Part shown: piece by piece, positions 32,664 to 44,769 of the stretch
How positions within the stretch are numbered: position 1 is the first letter of the stretch
Layout: every line of letters begins with the position of its first letter
Assembly (NCBI GenBank): GCA_009733575.1
Contig: ML769506.1
Coordinates: 1 to 64,000 of the forward strand
From: Gymnopus androsaceus JB14
Taxonomy: Eukaryota > Basidiomycota > Agaricomycetes > Agaricales > Omphalotaceae
Direction: 5' to 3'
Length of the DNA stretch: 64,000 nt
Notes under the pieces: model-generated
What the model was told of the DNA's origin: nothing
Seen by the model: only the letters and a program-made list of their open reading frames with translations
Database searches by the model: none
Position numbers and translations under genes: made by a program

Positions 32664-35600
32664 CTACGTCTGACGCCTTGTCCTTTGCTCATAGATCTCT
32701 TCGTCAATTGTATTCTTCGTCAAGAACCGATAGATATGAACGTGTTTCGTTTGACCGTAGCGCACCAAACGTCCAATTGCTTGAGTCTCGCAAGCATCGT
32801 AAATCTCCTGAGACGGCGCGAGGAGAGGAGAAAGGAAGATAGCATGACTCGCCGATGTCAGATTAGCCCCGCTGGCGCTTTCATCCATGACATTCAACAA
32901 AAGTACACGCTCTTTGCTGTCGTTCTGGAACTTCTCGAGATTTTTGCTCTTCTGGGAAGCAGTACCTCGGATCTCGAGGAATTCAATCTTGTGGTGGTCG
33001 AACGCCTCGGTGACCTTCTTCATCAGATCAGGGAATTGAACGAACACCAGGACACGATCGTCTTTCGGGATTTTTTTCCTAAAAAGAAATTTAGTAAAGG
33101 TTCTCTCAAGCGTGAATTGAAACGCTCACTTGATCAATTTTACGACCTCCTCGAGCTTCATTCCAAAGTGCTTGCCACGTCCATCTCGCTCGACATCATC
33201 CACTCCCAACGTTTCGGCTTTGACAACGTTAATCACCCGTGCAGCAGATTTACAACCTCCTTCCTTTGCGTGGACACACTCCTCTTTCTCTGCAAAAGTT
33301 CTGACGCAATCGTTACAGCCAATGTGTCCACACGAAGATAGTACAGAAGCTTCTTCGACTGGAAGCTTGTCGCGACCGCAAGCAGGACAGGATAGATCCG
33401 GGGGTTGCTCCCGCTGTTTCTGCAAGTCTCGAACGACCGTAAAATAGCGCAAAGACCGAACACGACCAATTAGCTCCTTCGTCAGTCGCCGTATTTCGTG
33501 CGTCTTTTCACGATGTTCCCATATCTGAGCTTTGACTGCCTCCGAGAGATTGACGTCCTCTTTTCGAGGTTTCGATTTTACAGTCGGCGCTTCCGCCTTT
33601 TCGATGAGCGACTTTATAGTGCTCGTCGCCTCTGCATCGTCCACCCCCTCTGTCGTACATACTCGAATCCATTCAAGGAACATCGACTCTGCACCAGCAT
33701 TGTTCAGTTTCTTGCTCAGCTCCTTCTCCCTCTTGACCCCATCTTTGATTGCGGAGAGTAAGTTCTCCTTACATTCGTTGAGCTGTTTTTGTCGCTCTTG
33801 AACGATGACATCGCATGCTTTCATAGCGTTTTCGTTCTTGGTCTCGACTTCGAAATGTGAACAACGCTTGAGAAGGGCCTCTTCTGCAGATCTTTAGGGA
33901 TAAAATGAGCACGAACGCTAAAGAGATTGGGACAAAAAAAACTCACTTGCTGTCACCCAACGACTGTGCAACTCTCTTTTCCCTGTCGCTCTCAGTCTTC
34001 TTCCCGCGTTTGACTGTCATTTCTAGCGCACGAAGATAATGTTCCAGCTCGAGGTAAATAGCTCTCTCCGCTGCGGGTAGAATGATCTCTACGTTCTTTT
34101 CGTCCCATGGTATCTCGTCAATTTCAGCGATATTCTGCAAAGGATATCTCAGCAATCTGGAGGCTAGAAATTGAAAAGGGTTATTATCGTACCTGTCTCA
34201 CAAAGCGGTCCAGGAATCGCTGGCCAACGTCGTGTCGATGCGCATGCCATTCCAAGGTGTGAACCTCGCGGAAGGAATGGAACTTCTCTACGTCTAGAAG
34301 CGACAAGTGCATCAGTTTCCATCGAAGTTTGAGACTTCAAGCATTCTTACCAGTACGCTCCCTTTTGCGCTTCTTGACCTCTGCCGATTGCCCTTCGCCG
34401 TCGTCGTCGATGCCGAGATGGACGTCCAAAAAGGCGGATATCGTTTTGAGGGCGCCAAAGTCGTGTATGGGAGGAGTTCCAGAAAGAACCCACTGTCGTT
34501 CGGCAGCGAGATTGGTGACAAGGGAATGTACTTTTCCATCTAGATACGTGTATTCGTCTACCACTTTCCGTGCAAAGTGGAACATCTCTAAAGGTGGCGC
34601 TTGCATCTGAGTCCAGTCGTCACGAACTTTAGCAGACCCTAGCTTCCATGGGTCACTGTCAATGCGTTGTTTCTTCGCTGGTCGGTTCCCATCACTGACT
34701 GCTTTGCGTTTGCCGTTCTTTGTGGAGGATTGGGGGGGATCGTCGACATCCATGTCGTCGTCGGTGGTCGAGCTGGGTGTAGCACGAGCGGCAGCCTTTT
34801 TCGCGGCGGGTTTCTGCTTCGGTTTCGACTTGGGAGCTGGAGCATCGTCTTCAGAGAAAGCTTGCAGACGAATCGCCTCCATCCGACTCCTCCGCATCAC
34901 TCGAACCTCCTGCAAAACTGTCATCATCGTCGTCGGACTTTGTTCGCTTGCGCTGGGCAGGCTTTCGGGACCGAGCCTTGGCAGAGGTAGACTTCGCTGC
35001 GGATACCTTCTTCTTCGGCTCGGGATTGGCGTCTTCCTCATCAGACTGGTCATCGTCAGAAATAACGATGGATTTACGCGTCGCGGCGCGGCGGGTCCGT
35101 TTCTTTGGGATATCGCTGTCCTCGTCTTCTTCTTCAGCTTCGGAGGAAGCACCTGCAACCGACGAAGCAGTCGAACTAGATGCGGTTTTCGGACTTTTAC
35201 GGTAAATAGGAATTTCAACGGAATCCATGATGGTACGCTTGGGTTTCGTCTTTCATTGGCTGAAGAGTTTTCCGCTGGAGCAGCCTTCTCCTGATTGTCT
35301 ACTGCATCTCGGTAGGATTTGCCTTTCAGTCTCTTTAACTGAACTTGCGCTGCTCGAGCCGCCTCCTCTTCCACTAAATATAGATCAGTCAACAAGGTTT
35401 TGAGAATAGCAATGGCATCATGTACCTCTTTTCTTCCCCTCATCCATATAAGCTTTCACAGCTAGAGAACCTTCTTGTCGGAGACGTTCTGTCTGTTCCT
35501 TCAGGGACGATTCCACTACCTGCAGGTGATCGTTGAAGTGGCGACCATCTTTCGATGGCAAAAGACCAACGCCAGCAAGAGACGAAAGATTTTCAAGATA

Positions 35601-38600
35601 GACGTTACTCTTGAAGATGTTAGAAGCTACAATGATGATGTCTGCCTCCTGGTAATCTGCAATCTTGGTGGAATTTAAATTGGAGACAGTAGAGAGGACG
35701 AGCGTCTTGTAACGTTTGTTGGTGAATTTACGGACTTCCGAGTCCCACTGTCTAGTAAGATGAGGAGGCACGATGATAAGAGAAGCCTTGACGGGGATTT
35801 TCCCGACAATATCTTCTTGTGCCTTAAACTCCTTCTCAACCGTCTTCCAAGTGCAGTCGATGAGACCTAGAGTAATAGCTGTCTTTCCGTATCCAACCTG
35901 ATCAGCCAGAACGCCGCCGCGAATACGAACGGGACGTTGTGCACGCCCCTCCGCCCTCCATCCCAGAGGATCCAACACAGCTTCTGAGACCTCCTCTTCA
36001 ACGAATGGTTCCTGCGTTAATATCCTCCTGGAGGATCATCCACTCTAGAGAGCGCGTTTGCTCTTTGCGAAGAGGAATCTTGAAACTCGGAGGCTGTGCG
36101 TGCTCCTTGTCGAGTTTGTTGCTCATGATGGTGAACTTTGGGAGATTGATAGCTGCTGCAGGAGTGAAGTTGGTATCAAGCCGCCATAGAAGGAGCGGTT
36201 TCTCGGTACGGCCTTGGGAGGGCAAACGCGACAGCGCGCGGTGCAAGAGGGAGGGAATGTTGATGCCAATACGGACACTACCTGAACCGTCATTGGCTAG
36301 CTTCGAGTTGTGTCACAAAGGGACTGGGCCGTCGTTTCAGTCGACGTTCATATTCGCCAGCCTGAACCGGATCTTCGGTTCCTACTATCTTGTTTTTGAC
36401 CTGGAAATACTGGACCTTGGGAGGAGTCGGTGCGCAACGTTCGCAGTTGGAATGATCCAGTCCTTCAACTGATTGCCACGATTGGAATCTTTCCGAGACG
36501 TCTTTGATTCGTTCGAAAGAGCCAGGCAAGAGAACGGAATGTCCCTCGTTCGTGGACTTTGTCCACTTCGCCCCATGATTCAAGCGGCCACTCGTGGTCC
36601 GCCTTGGTCCCGAAGAGGTACGGTACAAGATAGTAGGGCAAGCGCTTGCTCGCACGAAGCATTAGAGCTCGACACCTCGAAGGAGTTTTCCGGAATGCCG
36701 AAACTTGCATCTTGACCGCCGAGCGTAGGCTTTTAACCACGTTAATAACACAGAAAAAAGCAGAAGCACCACAAAGCTTACCTGTAAGCTGATAGCATCG
36801 CAGGAGACCCATCGGAAAGATAGGCGACACTCCACCTGCTCCGAGTCCTCCTTGCTTGACTGGCGCCAACTGGGTTCAAGCTTCGCGAGAACCGGACGCG
36901 ATTCACCATATTGTAGTCTTCTAATATCCGTAGAGAACAAAAAGCAATCCTCGGAGTCCTTGGTAGCGATGAGGGACCAAAAACAAGTACAACTGGGGTA
37001 AGGAGGCGTCACCGCCTTGCTGCTTGTGAAGCCCACTGCACGCGGTCCCACAGCGATCGAGGAGCTGATAACTGCCAGATATGTCGCGGTCGAATTTGGA
37101 CTTGTCTGCATCTGGTATCGATATTTGCACTTCGGACCAGACTGTCTTAATCTTGAACTCCTCTCCTGTAAGACCAAGCTTCGACTCCCAGGAAGGAACC
37201 AATGAACCAGAACCCTTGACCGTCAACTGAACCACGGCCGACTTTGGTAGAGCAAAGGCCCATTGGCCGGAAAGTAAGGAATCCTTGCAAACTAAGCGAC
37301 CAACAGGAGCTTCCAGGATCTGCCTGATCTCTGCATTGGCCGGCTCGCTATCCTTGGGTTTCGCAAAGAATCTCCATTCGGGTTGCTGAGGATGCAAATG
37401 AAGTTCCAATGAACCATGCGGTGATTGATAAACAACACTCCAGATCTCCTGTCGCTTTAGCTCGACGAAACGCATCTCGGAACTAGAAGCTTGGAGAACG
37501 GCAGTACGCCATTCCTTCCATCGTTTCCGTTCAGATCACCTGGAGTCTCATCGCTGAGCTTGTCGAGAAGTGCTTCGGTGACGTTCGACAGGGAAAGGCA
37601 CATTGGTAGAGTGGGCTTTAAGATTTTTTCGAAATCAGATGGGTGAAGACGGGGTTGTGACTTCTACATTTATGGGCTCGGGGTTATGCTCTGGTCGTCC
37701 ACCGCACTTCTTGCAAGAAGACGCTCCGCAGTCCAGGCATCGAAATAGCGGCCGTGTAGTTATATCGACCCTTCCTTCGCACTGGCACAGCCTGACGCTT
37801 TGGGAAGCAACGTCGAGGACCTGCGAAAGAGTCTGTTGTTGAGTAGCGGAGAGATCCAAAGGTTTGAAAGTTAAACTCTCTTCCCCGATAACGCGATCGC
37901 CCATGGGGAGTTCCGGAGAGCTTTCATCGACATCCATGGCATCATCTTCGACCTCCTCGATTGACCCGGCTTCTCCATAACAAACCTTCTCATCACCCTT
38001 TTTGAGAAGCAAGATGCCTTCTACCAAGGCGCTCAAGATACAGGCGCCGACCACTGTACTGGACATCGCATTTCCAGCCAGATCCGCAAGCTGGTCCTCG
38101 GTTTCCCGTGTGAGGAGCAACTTGTCAACTGGAAGTCCCTGCATGGACAGTGCTTCCAAACCAATCATAGGACCTCCTCGATTGGTGATATAGGGTATCA
38201 TCGAAGGAGTAAGGCAAGGGCAAATGCCGGGTTTGTTAGACCCGATGGTACGGTCGACGTTCTGTGAAAGGTTCCAGACTGTACTGAGGAGTACAAGTTT
38301 AGTTTGTAAGACAGAACCTAAAGTAAAAGATGAGACTCACGTCTTGAAGGAAGGGTCGATGCCCTTCTTACTATCACGCAAGAGACTGATGTCTTGCAAA
38401 TCCCAAACGCGTTCTACCTGACCGGCTTCCCAGTCATGCCAAGTAAAATCCAGCATTTTACAAGAACCACCTAGAGAACGATTAGCTGGGTGCTCAGATA
38501 AGCGGGATGTATGGCACACCTTCTTCCCAACTGGTCAATGGACGCTTCGAGCCTAGTTCTTCTTCGAGCCGTGCTCTTTGATGGCGAGACTCGCAGCGGC

Positions 38601-39645
38601 CCCAATCGGTTCGGCCTGTCCGACGGTCAGAGGCGTTGTAACTCTCTTGAGCAAGCTTCTGTCGAGCATGGTGAATTCGTGGATCATCCATTGGCAGTAG
38701 GAAAGAATCCAAGGTCGAGGAAGCAGGACGCTTGAGCCTCTCGACAGACTCTTTCCACTTTTTGGGGATCGAGGAGTTCTTCTGGTCGATGGCGATTAGA
38801 TAAACGCGTGTACGTGTATGAGGGATGTAGTACTGTTTCGTGTCGACGCGGATATGAAGAGCGCTATACTTGTGTTTTTCGAATTTCTCTCTGACTCGAT
38901 CCCAAGGCGCAGAGCATACGTTCTCTAGGATGACAATAGGCGGTCGGTGTTTCGTGACCCAGCCCATCATGCCACGGAACGTACGTCCAGATTCTCCGTT
39001 GGCGTCGATGTCCTGTTTCTCGTTGTTCAAGTTGGAGTAATCGACGCAGGAAGTGCCCGCAACTAGGATGTCGACATTTCCTGGTACCGCCGCCAAAGCA
39101 CCGTACGCTGTATGTCTGAAAAGAGTCAAAAAAACGCGTCAGAAAAATAAGGAAAAAATTTCAAGTCTAGGAGACGCACGCTTTCTCGTTCCCAAGCTCA
39201 CAGACATCTCTAAACAATAGAGGAGGATGGAAATTTCTCTCGATGTACGCCTGCTTGAAAGGTTCAATTTCGCAGGAGAAAACGTGCTCGATCTCGAGCT
39301 TCACGTTGTGTTGGTCGAGTATGCTCTGCTGGATCAATTCGAGAGCGAGAAGAGGGGACTCGGTGCCAGAGCACATGGTAGCTACGCGAAGTTTGCGCCC
39401 TTCGATGCGAGTAGCGACATCTTTGATTTTTGGACATCGACTGACGAGGTCGGAGAAGATGGCAGGAATATCATGGAGAGGAGGAAGGTTGAAAGAATCT
39501 GCGTTTTTTACTAGTGGCGCGTTATCCTCGCGATCATCTCCTCGTCGTTTTCGGATCCTTCCTTGGGCTTTTTGTTACTGCCGCCCTTGAAGAATCCGTC
39601 AAGAGTCTTCTGGCCTTTCGCCTTGGCTTTGATTTCTTTCGCCAT
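32664..39645 (-). CDS. DNMT5: DNMT5: cytosine DNA methyltransferase fused to RING and SNF2 ATPase
   Basis: Large DNMT5-type maintenance cytosine methyltransferase that uses ATP; studied members (Cryptococcus) remethylate hemimethylated CG in heterochromatin. Order: candidate PIP box QKTLDGFF (aa 12-19); methyltransferase with motif I TMCSGTESP (~77), catalytic-cysteine loop GTSCVDYSNLN (~164), VILENVCSAPW (~205), TRTRVYLIAI; linker region; SNF2 Walker A ADQVGYGKTA (~1080), VVDEYTYLDG, QWVLSGTPP; acidic Lys-rich insert; RING PACGRDK...CGHIGCNDC (~1810); helicase C. I fit 18 exons (39645-39579, 39537-39180, 39115-38520, 38470-38341, 38283-37668, 37615-37540, 37489-37042, 36992-36782, 36729-36622, 36565-36346, 36296-35426, 35373-35303, 35249-34901, 34848-34351, 34293-34193, 34134-33947, 33891-33130, 33078-32664), about 2,027 aa, provided one extra base near 36,011 is ignored. 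No chromodomain is visible. Confidence 0.88.
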
Positions 39646-39975
39646 CGAAAGCAGAGTATGGAAGAAAAGAAAGGCGCGTTTGATCAACGTGACGGCCGTG
39701 ACAACGCGTACTAAGACCAGGTGATTTGTAATTTCACACCGCCGAATATTTTTTCAAGTCCAGCCTGACTCGGATATATAAGGTATCCCTAAGATTATAC
39801 AGACATTACTCTATCTATCGAACCAATCTACTTGTGTGCGTGCGTTATTGCAGTCTCTGCAGCTCATCGTGTAGGGAGAACCCGAGTCTGCGCTGAGTTT
39901 TTCGTGGCCTTTCGTCCGCCCGTTTGCCTAAGATATGCTACTCAATACCCAATCGATTTCGAGTAGTAGAAATCA

Positions 39976-41816
39976 CTAACCTTTGTTCCTGACATACAAA
40001 GCTCTCTGGTGCACCTTCCCAATCTTCCAGTACATATTTCCCGCTACCCCTTCACCGCTATCCTCTCCGTCCCCAAACAGATCAAGAGCAAGTTGTGTAT
40101 GACTGACACCGGCATAAGTCGTAGGACACCTAGGATTCACCAGAATTCTCGCAGGTCGAAACACGGAATTTGGAATAGACAGTTTCCCGAGGTCTTCAGG
40201 CGGAGCGGAGGCGGTGGCAATTCGCCGCCTTCCTCGTCCGACATCGCATCGTAATCCGAACCAACATTTGCATCAGGGTCAACGACAACGGCTGCAGCTT
40301 CCCGTTTCAATCTAGCCTCTTCAGCCTCTTCCATAAGAGGATCTCTCTCAGCCACGTCGATAAGGTCCACTTGGCGCTTGCTAATGACTCTGGGAGGACC
40401 GCCGTTTACACGATCAACTTCATTCATCGCATCCTGCGCACTGCGTATCCACAAGTCTCTGCAGAACCATGCCTGACTACTGTCTAGACAAGGTGCGTCA
40501 GCAGCTCGAACGGGAGGCTCTTCTGGTTTGCTGAGATTGTGGAAATCCATGCCAGAGCGATAGGATATGCCTTTGTAGTATGACTGCGCTGGATCCACGA
40601 CATGAGTGCCCGCTTCACAGCAAAAGACCTGGAAGGGCAGATGCTGGGCGTAACGAGAAGCTCCCACATTATCTCGAGGAGGTACGGCATCTGGTTTCGA
40701 AGACGACTTGGATTGTCGAAATTGATCCCCCTCAATGTCGCGCGTGCGCCACCTTTTGACAGATGATGTTGATTGTGAGAAACGACTGACCACATAGAGA
40801 AAGTGAAAATACATACCTATCGGAGAAAATAAAGAACCCATTGTGCTCTGCCCAATCCATGCCACAAACCATGGCCGCATCGTTGGCAAAACTGATTTTA
40901 ATCGTTTCCAAGATATCGTTCGGGCAGGTAAACCCCTTGAGCCAAATAACGCGATGGAATTTAATCTGTCGTTTCTGTTGTAATTCTCTAAGGGGCTCCA
41001 ATGCTAAATTTCGCATGTGTGCCTCTTCGAGCGGATAATAAGCGGTGCTGGGGTCCTCTGTCATGCCCGGAACTCGACGTATCCTGAAGGGAACACCGAG
41101 CAGGGTGAGAACGGCTTCACAGAGGTCGAGGATAGTTTCGGTAGAGTCTGTTGAATCATAGTCGAGCATGGAGACGAAGATATTGTCGGTACCAAGGCGC
41201 TTGGCCATCTGAACGATGACAGCAAGTTGGTCTACCAGGAAATGGTCGGCAGAATGGATGACTATAGCAAAGTAATAGAGATGGTCCTGACGAGCAATGT
41301 CGTCCCATGCATCTTCATGCTTGTTCTGGTTGAAAGGTCGAGTTAGAGTTGGACAAAGAGCCGCAACCCATCCATTTAGTGAGAGCAGTTGGTCTATGGC
41401 ACCCAGAACATGCTGAGTGTCCATAGGTGCAGTATCTCTGCTCACAATACTAGCGCTTAATGAGCAATCTGCTTTGTATGAAAGACCCAATGTACTTACT
41501 AGGGGAGTTGGAAACGGTCCCAGTAATCGTTAATGCCATTCCGAATAACGTCTCCGAGCACTTCAAGCCTCGAGTCTCTCCCTATTCTTGACTGCAGAAA
41601 TTTGTGCTTTTGCACATTTAGCGACTTGTCTGGCCGAGTTGCACGTTCAATAAAGTTGTGCTCTTCGATCTGCTTTGACTGTATCGAGCTCGCGAACGAA
41701 CGCGACGATGAAGGCGAGTCGGATGTAGAGAAAAACAGCGTTCGAATAAGGAAAATAGCAGCAACAGCATATGCCAGTCGAGAAAGCCTTCGCCGACCGA
41801 GAGATAGCGCCATCAT
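39976..41816 (-). CDS. GT69 alpha-1,3-mannosyltransferase (CAP59/CMT1 family)
   Basis: Type II membrane glycosyltransferase of family GT69, the family of Cryptococcus Cmt1 and Cap59, acting in the secretory pathway. The N-terminus has one membrane anchor (LAYAVAAIFLIRTLFF). The catalytic domain shows NIFVSMLDYDSTDSTETILD, IRRVPGMTEDPSTA, FHRVIWLKGFTCPNDILETI, AAMVCGMDWAEHNGFFIFSD, then FQVFCCEAGTHVVDP and a tail NSVFRPARILVNPRCPTTYA. A phase-consistent model is 41816-41500, 41449-40817, 40752-40262, 40193-39976 (552 aa). The third intron (68 nt) removes an acidic, proline-rich stretch (DEEGGELPPPP) that looks coding; the alternative is a one-base shift near 40,205. In a mushroom the substrate is more likely a cell-wall or protein glycan than a capsule. 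Confidence 0.8.
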
Positions 41817-41998
41817 GGTGGAGGTGAGAGAATGGAAGTAAGCCCCTCAAAATCCTTGACGGGCGCGAGTTCAATTGGCGGGCGGAACGGAAAAAAGCTT
41901 GCGCCGGCCCTGTACCTACTCCGAATAAGAATAAAATAAAGTACCGAATCTTGTACATGTAACATAGTATCGGAACAGAAAAATACAGTACAAAAATA

Positions 41999-44365
41999 TT
42001 ATGATACACCCGAATCCCCTTCACGAACGAATATCCATTTGTCGCCTATTTTTCGCATAGACCCTCCACCACCACCCGCGCGCTTTTGTGCAGCGACCGA
42101 TGAAGGCTCAGGCGTAGCTCCTGCATTGGCTTTGGAGAAACCCCCTGCGCTCCAGCTACCATTAGTACCTTGGAATTGATTCCCCTGGCCAACGTAGCCT
42201 CCCCCTCCCATTGACTCGCTTGGAGCAGCCTCCATATACGAGTTTCCGGTGCTGTCCCAACCAGACTGATCCCAGGAGTCGCCGGATATCATCTGCGAAG
42301 GATCCGCCGCGGTCCCAGAGAGCATAACAAACTGCATGAGCTGTTCCGTCGTAGGCATAGTGCCATACGATGTAAGCCACATCTTGCCAAGTGCTTCCCA
42401 AGCAGCAGGAGAGGTAAAGTCGAAGGTTGCCACATTGAATTGCTCGAGTCCAGGTGATGTCGGTGAAACTTTGTTCTCCGACTCAAGCTTTTTCGGACCC
42501 GGAAATGTAGACGAGGACGAGGACGGGGCGCCAAGGGACGATGATGATGAGGATGATGGCTGTGGCGGCCCAGTGGTCGGATACGTTAGGACCTCGTCGA
42601 GAGTCCTCACTGGTGCGTCAGCGTCGTTTTCTGTGCTCTCTGGGGATAGAGCTCGAATATCTCTGCCGAATTCGTCTTTCTCGGCATTACTAGCACTTGG
42701 CTGAGACTCGCCCATGTTCAGTGATTCTCGCACAGGCGAAGGTCTCCTAGGTGGGCTATACGGCTTTATTTCTCTCCTGGACGCGCCATATCTACTTGCA
42801 GGACTTTTAGAGCGACTGCGTTTAGCCATTCGATCTCTGTCTCGAAATTGATCACGTCCATCTCGTTTACCTCTCCCATCATTCCAATGTCCACCACGAC
42901 CTCCTCTGTGAACTCTGGAACCTCCACGACCATCATCATCCGGGCTGCTGTACCGGTTGTAGCCTGATGAATCATCTCCAAACGGTGGACGAATCACGTT
43001 TACATCAGTGGGACCTGAACCCGTATTAGGATATGCTAGCTGTGCTGTTTGAGTCAACTGCTGAAGTAAGGCTAGTTGTGCTACATCTAATTGCGGCCTA
43101 GCTGGAGGAACTGGTGCCGGTGGATTTATGGTCGGCGCTCTGGACGTTTGGTCAGCTTCAGATATTCGGTAAAAATACATAAAAACACGCACTGATTTGA
43201 GGAAGCAGCTGCTCCGGCAACAGCTTGGGTTAAAAGTGCAAGGATTGTGGATTGTGGGTTCAAGGGTGCACTCGGAGGAGGTATTTGTGACAGAATAGCA
43301 GCGTGAGATGGTGGCAATGGTGGGGTGGAGGCGGAGGTGGCAAGTGGAGGTGTCGCCGATTGTGCAGCCACTCGAGGGTCGGACGGGACCACTGCAGATG
43401 ACGCAGCAGGCTTCGGGATAGATTCTAGCAAAACAGACCGACAAGTTTTAGCGATACGTTCTCAATTTCACAAATGCGACATAAATGGATTGATTCATGG
43501 AAATACTTAGCGTACGACATGAATTGTGATAAGCACCTTTTACTGTATCCTTTGATTTCAACACATCTGCTAAACGAGATAAAACGGCTGAGGGAAACGT
43601 ATTCCCTTTGACCCAGATGTCAAGAATCTTCTTTGTCTTTTCCTGTGAGTAGACATAGCAGAACAGTTAGGACTGTTTCGAGTTCACATTTGATTGAAAA
43701 AGCAGAAACTCGTAAAAGTGTATAATCATATGTCAGAGGTTAGGTTACCGATGCGACAATTCGGAAAGGAGTAGCCAGCATTACAGAACCAGAGTCTAGC
43801 TATCCAATATGGCGAGTAATACAGGGGCCAAGGATCGTACTCGAGAGAGCCAGATATCTGCGAAAAATGCGTTGAATTTGAGGAAACTAACCTTGGCTTC
43901 AGGCTTTCCGACTAGGACCATGTCTTGAAAGAGTCCGTCCAGTACGCCTTCTACCTTGAGCAGAAATGTTGCACAATTGCCTTCCGAGGAGTCGATATTG
44001 CCAACAAGATCTTGCTTGTTCACCTGATGTTTTGCGGCTCGAGCAAGAGCATCAAAGACATATAGACTAGAAACTTTAGCCTGAGCAGACAATGATTTGT
44101 GAGTCCGATAAAGAATCGACACGAGCTGAGTATCGTCCTATCGCAAAGGAAAAAAAAAATCAGAAAAAATCATAAGGCTTCGCCAGAGGCATTTAGCACA
44201 CACCTTCATCAACTTTATTGCAAGTTCTGTTAATTTGGTCATCTTGGAGGCCGACAATCGTTTGGCCTGCACCACCTCCTTTAGCGTTGATTCAAAGTCC
44301 TACGGCTGCCTATCAGACTGGAGGATGTTTGTGAAACATAAAAAGTATACCTCTAATTGACTCAT
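41999..44365 (-). CDS. CTD-interacting-domain (CID/RPR) RNA-processing protein
   Basis: N-terminal CID that binds the phosphorylated RNA polymerase II tail: MSQLEDFESTLKEVVQAKRL, TKLTELAIKLMKDDTQLV, SILYRTHKSLSAQAKVSSLY, VFDALARAAKHQV, WVKGNTFPSAVLSRL. A long low-complexity region follows: Pro/Ala/Ser, a glycine-arginine stretch (RGGSRVHRGGRGGHW), an RS-like stretch (RMAKRSRSKSPASRYG), then a conserved C-terminal piece ending RKIGDKWIFVREGD. It resembles SCAF4/8 or Seb1/Nrd1 proteins in the CID, but I see no RRM. Exons 44365-44351, 44299-44204, 44137-43892, 43642-43537, 43424-43193, 43139-41999; phases agree, 611 aa. The fourth intron (112 nt) is long for this genome. Start codons of this gene and PET117 are 105 bp apart. 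Confidence 0.82.
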
Positions 44366-44470
44366 AGAGGCTAGAAATTGGAAGAAGAAAGACCGGAATG
44401 GGAGTCGAGAGGAAATGTTGTTGGAGAAACGTGACTCGCGCGGGCGCTAACCTTCCTCTTACCTTCTTTC
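44366..44470. promoter_or_regulatory. Compact bidirectional promoter, CID protein / PET117
   Basis: Only 105 bp lie between two divergent start codons, so the genes share promoter DNA. The sequence contains ACGTGACTCGCGCGGGCGC. No TATA box is evident. Confidence 0.5.
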
Positions 44471-44769
44471 ATGTCGTCGCGGGCCAAAATAACTTTGGGG
44501 GCAGCCATTATCCTTTCCAGTCTTACAGTATGGGGGGTTCACTTCCAGCAGAATCAGGAGCGTGAGGTATGTTGGTATATATTGCTCTATTAGGGTCCAT
44601 GCATATTAATTGTCTTCAGTCTATGTACCAAGGTGTTCTGAAAGATGATGAACGCCGGCTTGCGAAAATGAAACAGAGGCAGCAGGATTTCGACGAGTCC
44701 AAACGCAAACGCGAACTATATGAACGAGTTCAGACGGTGCAGGGAACCGGAAATTCCGATAGCTCATAA
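44471..44769 (+). CDS. PET117: PET117, mitochondrial cytochrome c oxidase assembly factor
   Basis: Small single-pass mitochondrial protein needed for complex IV assembly (in yeast it partners with Cox15 in haem a synthesis). The N-terminus MSSRAKITLGAAIILSSLTV forms the membrane helix, followed by the family block WGVHFQQNQERE, then SMYQGVLKDDERRLAKMKQR and a charged coil ending ELYERVQTV. Exons 44471-44566 and 44620-44769 in phase 0 give 81 aa. A short minus-strand frame across the first exon is a shadow. Confidence 0.93.

Noticed and set aside
34662..35294. Plus-strand open frame of 210 codons, Ser/Phe/Gly-rich
   Set aside because: Antisense shadow of the acidic Lys-rich insert of DNMT5.
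36566..36621. Apparent double frameshift in DNMT5 around the ALALLSCT segment
   Set aside because: A 56-nt phase-0 intron explains it.
36960..37050. Apparent frameshift in DNMT5 near the LHKQQGG segment
   Set aside because: A 49-nt intron (36,993-37,041) with proper donor and acceptor restores the frame, so no mutation is needed.
44440..44520. Minus-strand start MAAPKVILARDDMKEG as a first exon of the CID gene
   Set aside because: This is the antisense of PET117 exon 1, which matches its family closely; the CID gene starts well at 44,365.
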